A stretch of DNA of 64,000 bases. It comes from Massilia norwichensis. GTDB lineage: Bacteria; Pseudomonadota; Gammaproteobacteria; Burkholderiales; Burkholderiaceae_D. Positions 54,067 through 63,391 of the stretch are shown in pieces. Below the pieces are notes generated by a model, which was given only the letters and a program-made list of their open reading frames with translations, made no database searches and was not told the DNA's origin. How positions within the stretch are numbered: the stretch's first letter is position 1; each line of letters begins with the position of its first letter. A program made the position numbers and the translations under genes. The stretch lies in NCBI RefSeq assembly GCF_024753245.1, contig NZ_JANUGX010000010.1:62001-126000 (forward strand). Direction: 5' to 3'.

Positions 54067-57000
54067 TCAGCGCCGGACTTCCTGCTCGAAGGGGAAGGCC
54101 GGCAGTCCCGATCGACCGTCGTACAGCGTACAGGTCGGGGCGTCCGCCCAGCAGTAGCGCACCTTCCGCGCCTTGCCGTCATCCGCCAGCACCACCTGCG
54201 AACCGCTGACCTGCGCCTCGGCCCAATGGCAGCCGGCGGCATCGCAGGTCTCGAAGCCGATCGGCCGGTTGGCGCCGTAAGCCAGCAGCGTCCCTTCGAT
54301 GCCGTCGAAGTCGAGCACGATACGCCCGCCCCCGGCGAGCGCCGAGCGGATCATCGGCCCGGTGCTGCCCGCCGCCCCGTACAGCCGGGTCCCGACCGCG
54401 CGCGCCAGGCGCTGGCCGACGGCCTGCTTGTTGGCGGGGTGGATGTCGCCGGGCTCGCCGAGATCGACCGCCGTCACCAGCACCGCGTTCGGGTCCTTCA
54501 GCACCGCCAGGCGCTGGTCTTCGCGCAGGCGGGCCAGCGCCGATTCGGCCGGCTGCGCCGGGCGCGCGCCGAAGTTCGCCAACTGCACCACCGCGAACAG
54601 CATGTCCTTGCCGAACTGCCCGCGCCAGTCCGCGAACAGGCGGCCCAGCAGGTCCTGGTAAGGTGTGCCGACATTCGTCTCGCCCTGGTACCACAGCGTC
54701 CCTTTGAAGGGGAAGTTGGCGAGCGGTGCGATCATCCCGTTGTACAGCACGCTCACGCCGGACATCGCATCCCAGGGCGCGCGCGGCGGGTACTTCTGCG
54801 CCGACGGTGCGAGCTGCCAGCGCCACTGCGCCAGCGGGACGACACTGCCGTCGGCCAGGCGCAGCTGGCGCGGCTCGGCGCCGTACATGCCGCCGAAGCT
54901 CCACAGGTCGACGATGTTGGCCACCACCGTGTTGTCGCCGGCCTTGAGGGTACCGGCCGGCAGCGGGTAGACGCGGCGCGTGCCCGCACCCGAGGTCAGG
55001 CCGACCGGCTTGCCGTTCACCCAGCTGATGTCGATCTCGTCGATGAGGCCCAGTTCCAGCGTGGCGGCCTGCGCCGCCTGGGCCGGGCTCAAGCGCACCG
55101 AGGCCCCGTACCAGACGCTGCCATCGTAGGCGGCGAGTTCCGGCACCTCCCACTTTTCCCAGTTCTTCGAGACGTCGGGCACGGCGCGCCAGCGCGCCAG
55201 CTCGGCCGGCGTGGCGGCCCAGGGTTGCCCAGCTGCGCCGCCGCTGCGCCACCACTGCTCGAATTCCTGGCCGAAGGCGATGCTGGCGCGCGCCGGATCG
55301 GTCGCGTAGAGCTTCAGGAGGTCCTGCTGCCTGGCGTAGTCCGGCAGCGAGGCCGCCGGCGAGAGCCAGGCCGTGATGTTCGAGCCGCCCAGCGAGGCAT
55401 GCACCAGGCCGATCGGCAGCTTGTGCTTTTGCTGCAGTTCCTGGCCGAAGAAATAGCAGGCGGCCGACCACTTTGGCACCGTCTGCGGCGCTGCCGCTTC
55501 CCACGGTGCCGGATTGGCCAGCCGCTCGCGCGGCGCCGGCACCGGATCCACCGCCACCGTCGCCATGCGCAGGTCCGGGTTGGCGGCATTGCCGATCACG
55601 ACGTCCGAGTTCAGCGCACGCGTGATCGGCAGCTGCATGTTGGACTGGCCCGAGCACAGGTAGACGTCGCCGGTGACGACGTCGGCCAGCGTCACGCCCT
55701 GGCCGCCGGCGCCGCTGACGCTCAGAGTGCCGCTGCGGCCGGGGACAAAGTCGGGCAGCGCCACGCTGAAGCGCCCGTTTTCGTCCGCCGTCGCTTCCCA
55801 TTTGCCGCCGAAACCGGCGACGACGATGCGCTCGCGCGGCGCCGCCCGGCCCGAGACCACGGCGCGCCGGCGCGGCAGCACCATGTGGTCGCCGAACAGG
55901 CTGTCCAGTGTCAGCCGGGGCTGGCCACCGGCGCCGGCCAGCGCATGCAGGCGCTGCGCCGACTGGCGGATCACCTCGAGCGTGGAAGCATCGCTGTCGA
56001 ACACCGAATACAGGCCCTGCTCTTCCTGCGGCGGGTCGCCGACGAAATCGTTCCCGGGCCGCCACCAGTAATCGGCATTGGCGGCGCGCCCAGCCCCGCC
56101 CCAGGCCCAGAAGTTCCAGCCGGCGATGGGGTCGCCCGCGGCCGCGCGCTGCTGCAGCAGGCCGAACACCTCGCCGTAGAAGCGGTCGCGCACCGTGGTC
56201 GGTGTCTTGAGGTCGAAACCGGCGCCGTCGCGGTTCAGGCCGAATTCCTCGAGCACGATGGGCTTGCCCAGGGTTTTCGCATCGTCGATGTGGGTGTTCA
56301 GGTAGCGCCGGCTCTTGTCCAGCATGCCGTCCCAGGTCTGCGCGGCCCGCTTCGGATCGAACCAGCCCCAGTTGGCCGGCCACAGGTGGTAGGTCAGGTA
56401 GGCGATGTCCGGCGTGCGGTGCGCATCCAGGAAAAGCTGGCGGTCTTCGCTGGAGCCGGCCAGGCCTTCGCTGCCGCTGCTGACCAGGTGCCGGTCGTCC
56501 AGCGTGCGGATGTAATGCGCGGTTTCACGGATCCACTTCACGTAGGCGGCCTTCTCGGCCGCCGTGACTTTGCTGTTGCCCGGGCGCGGCTCGTTCGCCA
56601 ACTGCCAGGACATGATGGCCGGGTCGTCGCGGTAAGACTTGCCGGTGACCGTGTTCGTACGCTGGACCAGATGCGCGATCACGCGGCGGTACTCGGCCTG
56701 CGCCTTGTCGTTGGTGTAGAAGCGTGCGTTCTCGGCCATGAAGCGCTCATAATCGCGGCTCGCGTTCGGGTCGTGGGCCGGGCTGCCGGTGAACCAGTTC
56801 AGGTACTGGGTCATCCCGCCCGACCACTGCCAGAAGTTGTTCAGATAGAGCACCGCCGTCATGTCGCGCTTGCCGAGTTCGGCCAGCAGGAAGTCCAGGC
56901 CCTGCAGCAGCTGCTCGTCGTAGCGGCCCGGCGCGGCCGTCGTGGCCGGGCTGACCGCGCTGCGCATCGCGCTCTGTTCCGACACCGCCAGCACACGCAC

Positions 57001-57267
57001 GTTGTTGATGCCGAGCGCCTTCAGGCGGTCCAGTTCCTGCAGCAGGCGCTGGCGCCGCCCGACCGCCGATGGCGCGCCGAGGTAGCCGCCGTACCAGAGG
57101 TTGGTGCCGGCCACGTACCAGGGCTGGCCCCTGCGCACGAAGTGGCTGCCCTCGACGGCGACGAAGCCGTCCGGCACCGGGCCGGCGGCGGCCCAGGCGC
57201 TGCCCCAGCCCGCGAAGGCCAGCAGCAGCGCGCCCACCGGCAGCGCGCGTACACTCGCGCGCCTCAT
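54067..57267 (-). CDS. Fusion of GH5 (probable beta-mannanase) and SGNH acetylesterase
   Basis: 1066 residues; start at 57267 overlaps the GH3 stop (ATGA). After a signal peptide, residues about 30-420 form a GH5 barrel like GH5_7 mannanases: AGTNLWYGGYLGAPS, ALGINNVRVLAVSEQ, acid/base Glu in SWQLANEPRPG (about 224) and nucleophile Glu in PIVLEEFGLNRDG (about 339). Residues about 450-1066 match the sialate O-acetylesterase-like SGNH family: CSGQSNMQLPITRA (Ser about 541), LVHASLGGSNITAWLSP, KGTLWYQGETN and DIHPANKQAVGQRLA (Asp/His about 942), with an inserted jelly-roll (VRLSPAQAAQAATLELG). Both active sites look intact. A single exported enzyme would deacetylate and cut acetylated mannan. 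Third gene of the GH43-GH3 operon. Confidence 0.85.
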   Translation of the reverse strand: MRRASVRALPVGALLLAFAGWGSAWAAAGPVPDGFVAVEGSHFVRRGQPWYVAGTNLWYGGYLGAPSAVGRRQRLLQELDRLKALGINNVRVLAVSEQSAMRSAVSPATTAAPGRYDEQLLQGLDFLLAELGKRDMTAVLYLNNFWQWSGGMTQYLNWFTGSPAHDPNASRDYERFMAENARFYTNDKAQAEYRRVIAHLVQRTNTVTGKSYRDDPAIMSWQLANEPRPGNSKVTAAEKAAYVKWIRETAHYIRTLDDRHLVSSGSEGLAGSSEDRQLFLDAHRTPDIAYLTYHLWPANWGWFDPKRAAQTWDGMLDKSRRYLNTHIDDAKTLGKPIVLEEFGLNRDGAGFDLKTPTTVRDRFYGEVFGLLQQRAAAGDPIAGWNFWAWGGAGRAANADYWWRPGNDFVGDPPQEEQGLYSVFDSDASTLEVIRQSAQRLHALAGAGGQPRLTLDSLFGDHMVLPRRRAVVSGRAAPRERIVVAGFGGKWEATADENGRFSVALPDFVPGRSGTLSVSGAGGQGVTLADVVTGDVYLCSGQSNMQLPITRALNSDVVIGNAANPDLRMATVAVDPVPAPRERLANPAPWEAAAPQTVPKWSAACYFFGQELQQKHKLPIGLVHASLGGSNITAWLSPAASLPDYARQQDLLKLYATDPARASIAFGQEFEQWWRSGGAAGQPWAATPAELARWRAVPDVSKNWEKWEVPELAAYDGSVWYGASVRLSPAQAAQAATLELGLIDEIDISWVNGKPVGLTSGAGTRRVYPLPAGTLKAGDNTVVANIVDLWSFGGMYGAEPRQLRLADGSVVPLAQWRWQLAPSAQKYPPRAPWDAMSGVSVLYNGMIAPLANFPFKGTLWYQGETNVGTPYQDLLGRLFADWRGQFGKDMLFAVVQLANFGARPAQPAESALARLREDQRLAVLKDPNAVLVTAVDLGEPGDIHPANKQAVGQRLARAVGTRLYGAAGSTGPMIRSALAGGGRIVLDFDGIEGTLLAYGANRPIGFETCDAAGCHWAEAQVSGSQVVLADDGKARKVRYCWADAPTCTLYDGRSGLPAFPFEQEVRR

Positions 57268-59498
57268 TTCGCCTTCCCTGCACCCCGCACATCCAGGGTG
57301 CTCGCCGGCAGTTCGACCGTCACGCTGCTGGCGTTCGTGCCGGCGGCATCCTCGGCCAGGGTCACGCGCACCTTGCCCTTGGCGATGCGCCAGGTGCGCG
57401 ACTTCTCGTCGAACATGCCCAGCACGCGCGGCTCCACCGTCAGCGCGACCTCCTTCGCCTCGCCCGGCTGCAGCAGCACCTTGTCCCAGCCGGCCAGGCG
57501 CTTCGGCGCTTCCCACTTGCCGGACAGCGGCGACACGTAGACCTGGGGCACGTCCTTGCCGGCCACGTTGCCGGTGTTCGTGACCTTGAAGCGCACCTGC
57601 AGGCGACCATCCTTGACCTGGCTGCTCAGGCCCGAATACGCGAAGCTGGTGTAGGACAGGCCGTGGCCGAAGGGAAACAGCGGCTTGTGGCCCTTCAGGT
57701 CGAACCACTTGTAACCGATCGCCGCGCCTTCGTGGTAGTCGACCGCGAACTGCAGTTGCGGGTTCTTCGGATCGCCGTCCACTTTCGGGCGCGGCAGCTG
57801 CTGTTCGGAGGCCGGGAAAGTGGCCGGCAGGTGGCCCGAGGGGTTCACGACACCGAACAGCACGTTGGCGATCGCTTCGCCGCCGCTGGTGCCCGGATAC
57901 CAGGCTTCCAGCACCGCCGGCACCTTGTTCAGCCAGGGCATGGCGACCGGGCCGCCGGTCTCCAGCACGACCACCGTACGCCGGTTGGCATCGGCCACCG
58001 CTCCGATCAGGTCGTCCTGGCGGTCCGGCAGGGCCAGCGATTCGGCGTCGACCGATTCGGCGGTCCACTGGGTGGCGAAGACCACGGCGACGTCGGCCTG
58101 GCTCGCCACCCGTGCGGCGCGCACCGGATCGGTACCGTCGTCGTAGACCACCTTCGCCTCCGGCGCCTGGGCCCGGATCGCGCGCAGCGGCGAGGACGGA
58201 TGGTAGACCACCGGCCCCGGCCAGGTGGCCGGCAGCAGGCCCTTGACCGCATTGCCGCCGACCGGATACACCAGCGAGGAGCCGCCGCCCGCCGGCACGC
58301 CGGCGTCGGCGTGGCCGCCGATCACGGCGATGGTGCGCACGCTCTTCGCCAGCGGCAGCACGCCGCCCTCGTTGCGCAGCAAGACGATGCCTTCTTCGGC
58401 GGTAGCGCGGCTGACCGCGGCATGGGCCTTGAAGTCGATCGTACCGCCCTCCTTCAGTGGATTGTCGACCACGCCCTTGGCGAACATGCTGCGCACGATG
58501 CGGGTGACCATGTCGTCCAGGCGCGCCTGCGGCACCGCGCCGGACTTGATGGCTTCTTCGAGCGCGCCGCCGAAGTATGGCGACTTGTCGAATTCATGGC
58601 CCGACTGCTGGTCCAGGCCGTTGTTCGCCGCGGCCACCGTGCTGTGGGTCGCACCCCAGTCGGACATCACGAAACCGCGGTAGCCCCAGTCGCGCTTCAG
58701 CACCTGGTTCAGCAGGTAGTCGTTCTCGCAGGCGTAAGGGCCGTTGACGCGGTTGTAGGAACACATGACCGAGCCGGCGTCGGACTGTTCGATCGCCAGC
58801 TGCATCGCCAGCAGGTCGGACATGCGCAGGGCCGCCTTGTCGATGCGCGCATCGAGTTCGTTGCGGCCGGTCTCCTGGTCGTTCAGCACATAGTGCTTGA
58901 CGGTCGCGATGATCTGGTTCGATTCGATGCCCTTCACCGCATTGCCGACCATGACGCCGGACAGCAGCGGGTCCTCGCCGGCGTATTCGAAGTTGCGGCC
59001 GTTGCGCGGCTCGCGCATCAGGTTCACGCCGCCGGCCAGCATCACATTGAAGCCCGAGGCGCGCGCCTCGGCGCCGATCATCGCGCCGCCGGCATAGGCC
59101 AGCTTCGGGTCCCAGCTCGAGGCCGTGGCCAGGCCCGACGGCAGCGAGGTCCGCTCGCGCACGTTCGGTCCGGCCTGCGAGGCCACGCCCAGCCCGGCAT
59201 CGGTCTCGAACAGCGCCGGCAGGCCGAGCCGCGGCGTGCCCGGGATGTAGCCTGCCGACTGCGGCAGCGCTTCCGGAATCTTCTTGCTCTTGCCGAAGTC
59301 GTGACCGAAATAAGCCATCACCCAGCGCAGCTTTTCCTCCTGGGTCATGGCCTTGACGGCCAGTTCGGCGCGCCGGTCGGCACTCAGGGCGCGGTCGAGC
59401 CAGGGCTTCTGGGCCGGCTCCGGCGGCGTGGCCGGCGCGCTGACGGCGAACAGGGGGAAAGCGGCGGCCAGGGCCGCGCTCAGGTGGCGAATGCGCAT
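57264..59498 (-). CDS. Glycoside hydrolase family 3 beta-glucosidase
   Basis: 744 residues with a Sec signal (HLSAALAAAFPLFAVSAPA). GH3 domain: RLGLPALFETDAGLGVAS, VKHYVLNDQETGRNELDARI (Lys-His region), SYNRVNGPYACEN and nucleophile Asp in GFVMSDWGATHST (about 279). The second domain (VLLRNEGGVLPLAKSVRTIA, VVVLETGGPVAMPWL) and a C-terminal fibronectin-III-like domain (VTNTGNVAGKDVPQVYVSPL) complete a classical BglX-like build. It differs clearly from the GH3 at 43780. Probable substrates are beta-gluco- or manno-oligosaccharides made by the co-encoded GH5. It lies 30 bases after GH43. Confidence 0.92.
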   Translation of the reverse strand: MRIRHLSAALAAAFPLFAVSAPATPPEPAQKPWLDRALSADRRAELAVKAMTQEEKLRWVMAYFGHDFGKSKKIPEALPQSAGYIPGTPRLGLPALFETDAGLGVASQAGPNVRERTSLPSGLATASSWDPKLAYAGGAMIGAEARASGFNVMLAGGVNLMREPRNGRNFEYAGEDPLLSGVMVGNAVKGIESNQIIATVKHYVLNDQETGRNELDARIDKAALRMSDLLAMQLAIEQSDAGSVMCSYNRVNGPYACENDYLLNQVLKRDWGYRGFVMSDWGATHSTVAAANNGLDQQSGHEFDKSPYFGGALEEAIKSGAVPQARLDDMVTRIVRSMFAKGVVDNPLKEGGTIDFKAHAAVSRATAEEGIVLLRNEGGVLPLAKSVRTIAVIGGHADAGVPAGGGSSLVYPVGGNAVKGLLPATWPGPVVYHPSSPLRAIRAQAPEAKVVYDDGTDPVRAARVASQADVAVVFATQWTAESVDAESLALPDRQDDLIGAVADANRRTVVVLETGGPVAMPWLNKVPAVLEAWYPGTSGGEAIANVLFGVVNPSGHLPATFPASEQQLPRPKVDGDPKNPQLQFAVDYHEGAAIGYKWFDLKGHKPLFPFGHGLSYTSFAYSGLSSQVKDGRLQVRFKVTNTGNVAGKDVPQVYVSPLSGKWEAPKRLAGWDKVLLQPGEAKEVALTVEPRVLGMFDEKSRTWRIAKGKVRVTLAEDAAGTNASSVTVELPASTLDVRGAGKAK

Positions 59499-59528
59499 GA
59501 AGGGTCTCCTTTTTGTGTTTTATTGAAG

Positions 59529-61118
59529 TCAGTGCTGCCTGCCGGCGTCCGCCGGCTGGTAATCGAACCACGCGAAATCGGCGGGCGGCATGGCGGCGCG
59601 GTCGGGCGCGTGCGCCACCATGCCGATCACCACGCCGGTGAATCCGCCGGCCTCCTCGGAACTGAGCGGGGCCGTGGGCAGGCTGCCAAAGGCCGCGTCC
59701 TCGCGCCCGCCGATGCGGTAGCCGAACACATAGCGGTCCGGCTGGCCGCGCACGCTCAGCTCGACCTGGCCCGGGCCCAGCGCCGTTTCGCGCACGACCT
59801 TGCTCACGCCTTTGACGCGGGTGGTCAAGCGCAGCACGCGGCCCTTGCCGGTGCCGGCGACCAGCAGCTGGTAGTGGTTATCTTCGTTCATGCGCAGCGC
59901 CAGCCCGGCCTCCTGCCCCTTCGCGCGCGGCGCAAAGTCGAGCAGCGTGGCGGCGCGCATCTGCAGGTCTTCCTGGCGCCGGCCGACGAAGGCCGGCGTG
60001 CCGATGTCCGCCAGCGACAGCGTGCTGCCCTTCAGGCGCAGCACGCCCGGCCTGTCGGTGAGCGACCACAGCTCCGTGGCGGGACCGCGCAGGAAGATCC
60101 AGTCCAGCCCCAGCGTGGCGCCGTCGAAGTCGTCGCGGACCGGCGCGGCCGGCCATGGCTGCGATGGCGGCAGCCCGTCCGCCTGCACCTTCAAGCCGAG
60201 CGGCGCGCCGCCGTTGATCTTCAGCCAGCCGTCCGCGGTCCATTCGACCGGGGCCAGCATGGTCTCGCGGCCGATGTGGTGCTTGAAGCTCAGGGCGCGC
60301 ACGCCCAGCATCACCATGAACCACTTGCCCTCCGGGGTCTGCACCAGGTCGGCGTGGCCGAGGGCCTGCAGCGGCTGTTCGGGGCGGTCGCGGTGGGTGA
60401 GGATCGGGTTGCCCGGTGCGCCCTCGAACGGCCCCCACGGCGACCTGGAACGCGCCAGGATCACCGCGTGGCCGTAGGAGGTGCCGCCTTCCGCATGCAG
60501 CAGGTAGTACCAGCCATTGATCTTGTACAGGTGCGGCCCTTCCGGCCAGATGCCGCCCGTGCCGTTCCAGATGCGTTTGTGCTCGCCCTTGGGCTGGCCG
60601 GTGGCGACGTCGATCTCGACCTGGGCGATGCAGCCATGTTCGCCGCCCTCTTCGTGCGTCAGGTAGACCTTGCCGTCGTCGTCGAAGAACAGCGAGGGAT
60701 CGATGCCCTCGACCTTGACCGGAATCGGCTCGGACCAAGGTCCGGACGGACTATTCGCATGCACGATGAAATTGCCGCCGCCCGCGATGTTCGTGGTGAT
60801 CATCGTGAAGCGGCCGTTACCACAGCGCAGGGTCGGCGCGAAGATGCCTTCGGAGCTCTTCTGCCCGGCCAGCGGCAACTGCTTCGGCGTGCTCAAGGCG
60901 TGGCCGACGAGCTTCCAGTGCACCAGGTCCCGGCTGTGAAAGATCGGCACGCCCGGATAGTATTCGAAGGTGCTGGTGGCGAGGTAGTAGTCGCTGCCGT
61001 CGCGGCAGATGCTGGGATCGGGATGGAAGCCCGGCAGCACCGGATTGCGGTATTCGCCGGCGCCGGCGCTGCCCGCGCACAGGAGCGCCGACAGGATCAA
61101 CAGGGACTTGCGCATCAT
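59529..61118 (-). CDS. GH43 beta-xylosidase/alpha-L-arabinofuranosidase
   Basis: 529 residues; first of two adjacent ATGs (61118) is seven bases after GGAGAA. A signal peptide (LLILSALLCAGSAGA) precedes the five-bladed GH43 propeller with catalytic base Asp in PGFHPDPSICRDG (about 31), pKa-tuning Asp in GIDPSLFFDDDGK (about 139) and acid Glu in GIWPEGPHLYK (about 191). A C-terminal beta-sandwich (about 330-529) is typical of the GH43 subfamilies acting on xylan side chains or xylo-oligosaccharides. First gene of the minus-strand GH43-GH3-GH5/esterase operon, with a class B operator 78 bases before its start. Confidence 0.92.
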   Translation of the reverse strand: MMRKSLLILSALLCAGSAGAGEYRNPVLPGFHPDPSICRDGSDYYLATSTFEYYPGVPIFHSRDLVHWKLVGHALSTPKQLPLAGQKSSEGIFAPTLRCGNGRFTMITTNIAGGGNFIVHANSPSGPWSEPIPVKVEGIDPSLFFDDDGKVYLTHEEGGEHGCIAQVEIDVATGQPKGEHKRIWNGTGGIWPEGPHLYKINGWYYLLHAEGGTSYGHAVILARSRSPWGPFEGAPGNPILTHRDRPEQPLQALGHADLVQTPEGKWFMVMLGVRALSFKHHIGRETMLAPVEWTADGWLKINGGAPLGLKVQADGLPPSQPWPAAPVRDDFDGATLGLDWIFLRGPATELWSLTDRPGVLRLKGSTLSLADIGTPAFVGRRQEDLQMRAATLLDFAPRAKGQEAGLALRMNEDNHYQLLVAGTGKGRVLRLTTRVKGVSKVVRETALGPGQVELSVRGQPDRYVFGYRIGGREDAAFGSLPTAPLSSEEAGGFTGVVIGMVAHAPDRAAMPPADFAWFDYQPADAGRQH

Positions 61119-61195
61119 TCGGGGTTCTCCACGCGCGCCGCACAGCGGCAGGTTTCTGGCCGTTCAGCGGCATGGCGTCGGCCATCGCCCTGAAA

Positions 61196-61209
61196 TGTTA
61201 GCGCAACCA
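61196..61209. promoter_or_regulatory. Class B (xyl-box-like) operator before the GH43 operon
   Basis: TGTTAGCGCAACCA; related sites are at 46254 (13/14) and 47708 (12/14). It resembles the xyl-box TGGTAGCGCTAACA in reverse orientation. Confidence 0.65.
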
Positions 61210-61283
61210 GTATATGTTACAAAAAGCCAAGCGGCAACGAAAAGCGTGGCGCCGCCTCTTTCCCCTTTTGGCCGGGAACAGTC

Positions 61284-61314
61284 TACAAAAAGATATATCG
61301 TCTTGCGGTATAAT
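61284..61314 (+). promoter_or_regulatory. Predicted promoter and operator region of the BigR-like operon
   Basis: A perfect consensus -10 TATAAT at 61309-61314 is preceded by the 8-bp palindrome GATATATC (61292-61299) and TACAAA. BigR operators are AT-rich inverted repeats overlapping the promoter, so autoregulation is likely. Confidence 0.5.
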
Positions 61315-61339
61315 GTCGAAAGACATGGGAGCCGATGCG

Positions 61340-61681
61340 ATGGCACACGATCAGAACAAATTCGACTTGGCGGAAATGCAGGCCGCCGCGGCGCGCGCAT
61401 GTGCGCTGCTGAAGGTGCTCGGCAACCCCGACCGCCTGATGCTGCTGTGCCAGCTGACCCAGGGCGAATTCTGCGTCAGCGAGCTCGAAACCCTGCTCGG
61501 CATCCAGCAGCCGACGCTCTCGCAGCAGCTCGGCGTGCTGCGCGAGGAAAAGCTGGTCAACACGCGGCGCGAGGGCAAGCAGATCTATTACAGCCTCGCC
61601 AGCAAGGAAGCGTCCGCCGTGCTGCAGGTTCTTTATCAACAATTCTGTACCCCGACACAGGCTGGCAACGATGCGCATTGA
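61340..61681 (+). CDS. bigR: BigR-like ArsR-family persulfide-sensing regulator
   Basis: 113 residues from ATG 61340 (GGGAG eight bases upstream; ATG 61325 is an alternative). Winged-helix ArsR fold: LLKVLGNPDRLMLLCQLTQG, FCVSELETLLGIQQPTLSQQ (recognition helix) and VNTRREGKQIYYSL (wing). Cys37 in LMLLCQL and Cys103 in YQQFCTPT are 66 residues apart, the same spacing as the redox pair Cys42-Cys108 of BigR, which forms a disulfide or tetrasulfide on reaction with sulfide/persulfide and derepresses its operon (family knowledge). The downstream genes match the BigR operon, supporting the assignment. Confidence 0.88.
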   Translation: MAHDQNKFDLAEMQAAAARACALLKVLGNPDRLMLLCQLTQGEFCVSELETLLGIQQPTLSQQLGVLREEKLVNTRREGKQIYYSLASKEASAVLQVLYQQFCTPTQAGNDAH

Positions 61682-62102
61682 CTGGATTCACTTCACGCCC
61701 TGGACGGCGCTGGCCGGCGGCCTGCTGATCGGCCTCGCCGCGGCGGCTTTCGTACTGCTGAACGGCCGGATCGCCGGCATCAGCGGCATCCTCGGCGGCC
61801 TGCTGCGCCCGGCGCGCGGCGATATCGCCTGGCGCGTCGCCTTCCTGGCTGGCCTGGTCGGGGCGCCGCTGGTCCATGCCCTGTTCGCGGCCCTGCCCGA
61901 GGCCCGCATCGAGGCCGGCGAAGGCACGCTGGTCGTGGCTGGCCTGCTGGTCGGGCTCGGCACCCGCTATGGCGCCGGCTGCACCAGCGGCCACGGCGTG
62001 TGCGGCCTGTCGCGCCTGTCGCCGCGTTCGCTGGTGGCGACGGCGGCGTTCATGGCTGCCGGTTTCCTGACCGTGTACCTGCTGCGCCACCTGTTCGCCT
62101 GA
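61671..62102 (+). CDS. YeeE/YedE family membrane protein (PmpA-like)
   Basis: 143 residues with about four hydrophobic helices. The motif [20 protein letters not shown] carries the cysteines and glycines that in TsuA/YeeE proteins relay thiosulfate or sulfide through the membrane. The start overlaps the regulator by 11 bases, so translation is coupled. Together with the next gene it forms a split two-protein version of a full-length YeeE, as in the pmpA-pmpB pairs of sulfide-responsive operons. Confidence 0.9.
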   Translation: MRIDWIHFTPWTALAGGLLIGLAAAAFVLLNGRIAGISGILGGLLRPARGDIAWRVAFLAGLVGAPLVHALFAALPEARIEAGEGTLVVAGLLVGLGTRYGAGCTSGHGVCGLSRLSPRSLVATAAFMAAGFLTVYLLRHLFA

Positions 62103-62112
62103 GGAGTCGAAG

Positions 62113-62550
62113 ATGTCCATCGTGAGTGCATTGATCGTCGGGCTGCTGTTCGGTATCGGCCTGATCGTTGCGGGAATGACGAATCCGGCCAAGGTCCAGG
62201 GCTTCCTCGACCTGGCCGGCAATTGGGATCCGTCGCTGGCCTTCGTCATGGGCGGCGCCATCCTGGTCGGCCTGGTCGCCTTCCGTTTTGCCGGCAAGCG
62301 CGAACGCTCGCTGCTGGGCGAAGCCATGCGCCTGCCTACCGCAACGCAGATCGACCGCCGCCTGGTGCTGGGCGGCCTGGCCTTCGGCGCCGGCTGGGGA
62401 CTGGCCGGCTTCTGCCCGGGCCCGGCGCTGGCTTCGCTCACCACCGGCGGCAGCAAGGCTCTGCTGTTCGGCGGCGCCATGCTGGCCGGCATGCTCGTGT
62501 TCGAGATCCTGGAGCGCCGCGTGGCCGCCGCCCGCGTACGCAAAGCATAA
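62113..62550 (+). CDS. YeeE/YedE family membrane protein (PmpB-like, DUF6691)
   Basis: 145 residues with about four hydrophobic segments. [36 protein letters not shown] and the Cys motif [16 protein letters not shown] are diagnostic of the second half of split YeeE/YedE transporters. It begins 10 bases after the first half behind GAGGAG. The pair likely moves a reduced sulfur species across the inner membrane; direction is not evident. Confidence 0.9.
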   Translation: MSIVSALIVGLLFGIGLIVAGMTNPAKVQGFLDLAGNWDPSLAFVMGGAILVGLVAFRFAGKRERSLLGEAMRLPTATQIDRRLVLGGLAFGAGWGLAGFCPGPALASLTTGGSKALLFGGAMLAGMLVFEILERRVAAARVRKA

Positions 62551-62563
62551 GGTCGAGCGCGGC

Positions 62564-63364
62564 ATGCTGACTTCGCTGATGCTCGGCCTCGCGGTGGGTC
62601 TGATTCTGGCGCTCACCGGGGCCGGCGGCGGCATCCTCGCGGTGCCGCTACTGGTGTTCGGCACCCATATCGGCGTGGCGCAGGCGGGCCCGATCGGCCT
62701 GATGGCGGTCGGCATGGCGGCCGCGCTGGGCGCCATCCTCGGGCTGCGCGCCGGCGTGGTGCGCTACCGCGCGGCGCTGCTGATCGCCATTGCCGGCATG
62801 CTGTTCTCGCCCGCCGGCCTGTGGCTGGCGCACCGCATCGACAACCGCTGGCTCAGCGTGCTGTTCGCGCTGGTGCTGCTGTACGTTGCCTTCAATACCC
62901 TGCGCAAGGCGCGCGGCTGGACGGGTACCGCGGCAACGCCCGAGGAGCGGCGCCCGCCCTGCGTGCGCGGGCTGGATACCGGCCGCTTCATCTGGATCCG
63001 GCCGTGCGCGCGGGCACTCGCCCTGTCCGGCTCATTTGCCGGTCTGCTGTCCGGCTTGCTGGGGGTCGGCGGCGGCTTCGTGATGGTCCCCGCGCTGCAG
63101 CGCTACACCGACCTGGCGATGCAGTCCGCAGTGGCGACCTCGCTGGCGGTGATCGCGCTGATTTCGCTGGCCGGCGTCGCCAGCAGTGCGGCCGGCGGCG
63201 CGCTCGCCTGGGGCATCGCCCTGCCCTTCTCGGCCGGCGCACTGGCCGGCATGCCGGGCGGGCGCACATTGTCGGCGCGCCTGTCCAGCCCTCTTCTGCA
63301 AACCGCATTCGCCGCCGTCTCCGCCGCCGTCGCGGCCGGCATGATCGTCAAGGCATTACGCTAA
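62564..63364 (+). CDS. TauE/SafE family sulfite/sulfur-compound permease
   Basis: 266 residues from ATG 62564, 13 bases after the YeeE-like gene. Seven to eight hydrophobic helices in two repeats, each with the family Gly motif: LALTGAGGGILAVPLLVFG and GLLSGLLGVGGGFVMVPALQ. Members export sulfite, sulfoacetate or other sulfur anions. In this operon the likely cargo is sulfite or thiosulfate produced by persulfide oxidation. Confidence 0.9.
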   Translation: MLTSLMLGLAVGLILALTGAGGGILAVPLLVFGTHIGVAQAGPIGLMAVGMAAALGAILGLRAGVVRYRAALLIAIAGMLFSPAGLWLAHRIDNRWLSVLFALVLLYVAFNTLRKARGWTGTAATPEERRPPCVRGLDTGRFIWIRPCARALALSGSFAGLLSGLLGVGGGFVMVPALQRYTDLAMQSAVATSLAVIALISLAGVASSAAGGALAWGIALPFSAGALAGMPGGRTLSARLSSPLLQTAFAAVSAAVAAGMIVKALR

Positions 63365-63391
63365 ACTTCACACGTCTCCCGGGAACACGCC

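Noticed and set aside
57069..61193. 1374-codon plus-strand frame opposite GH3 and GH43
   Set aside because: Antisense shadow: opposite-strand genes carry intact catalytic motifs throughout.
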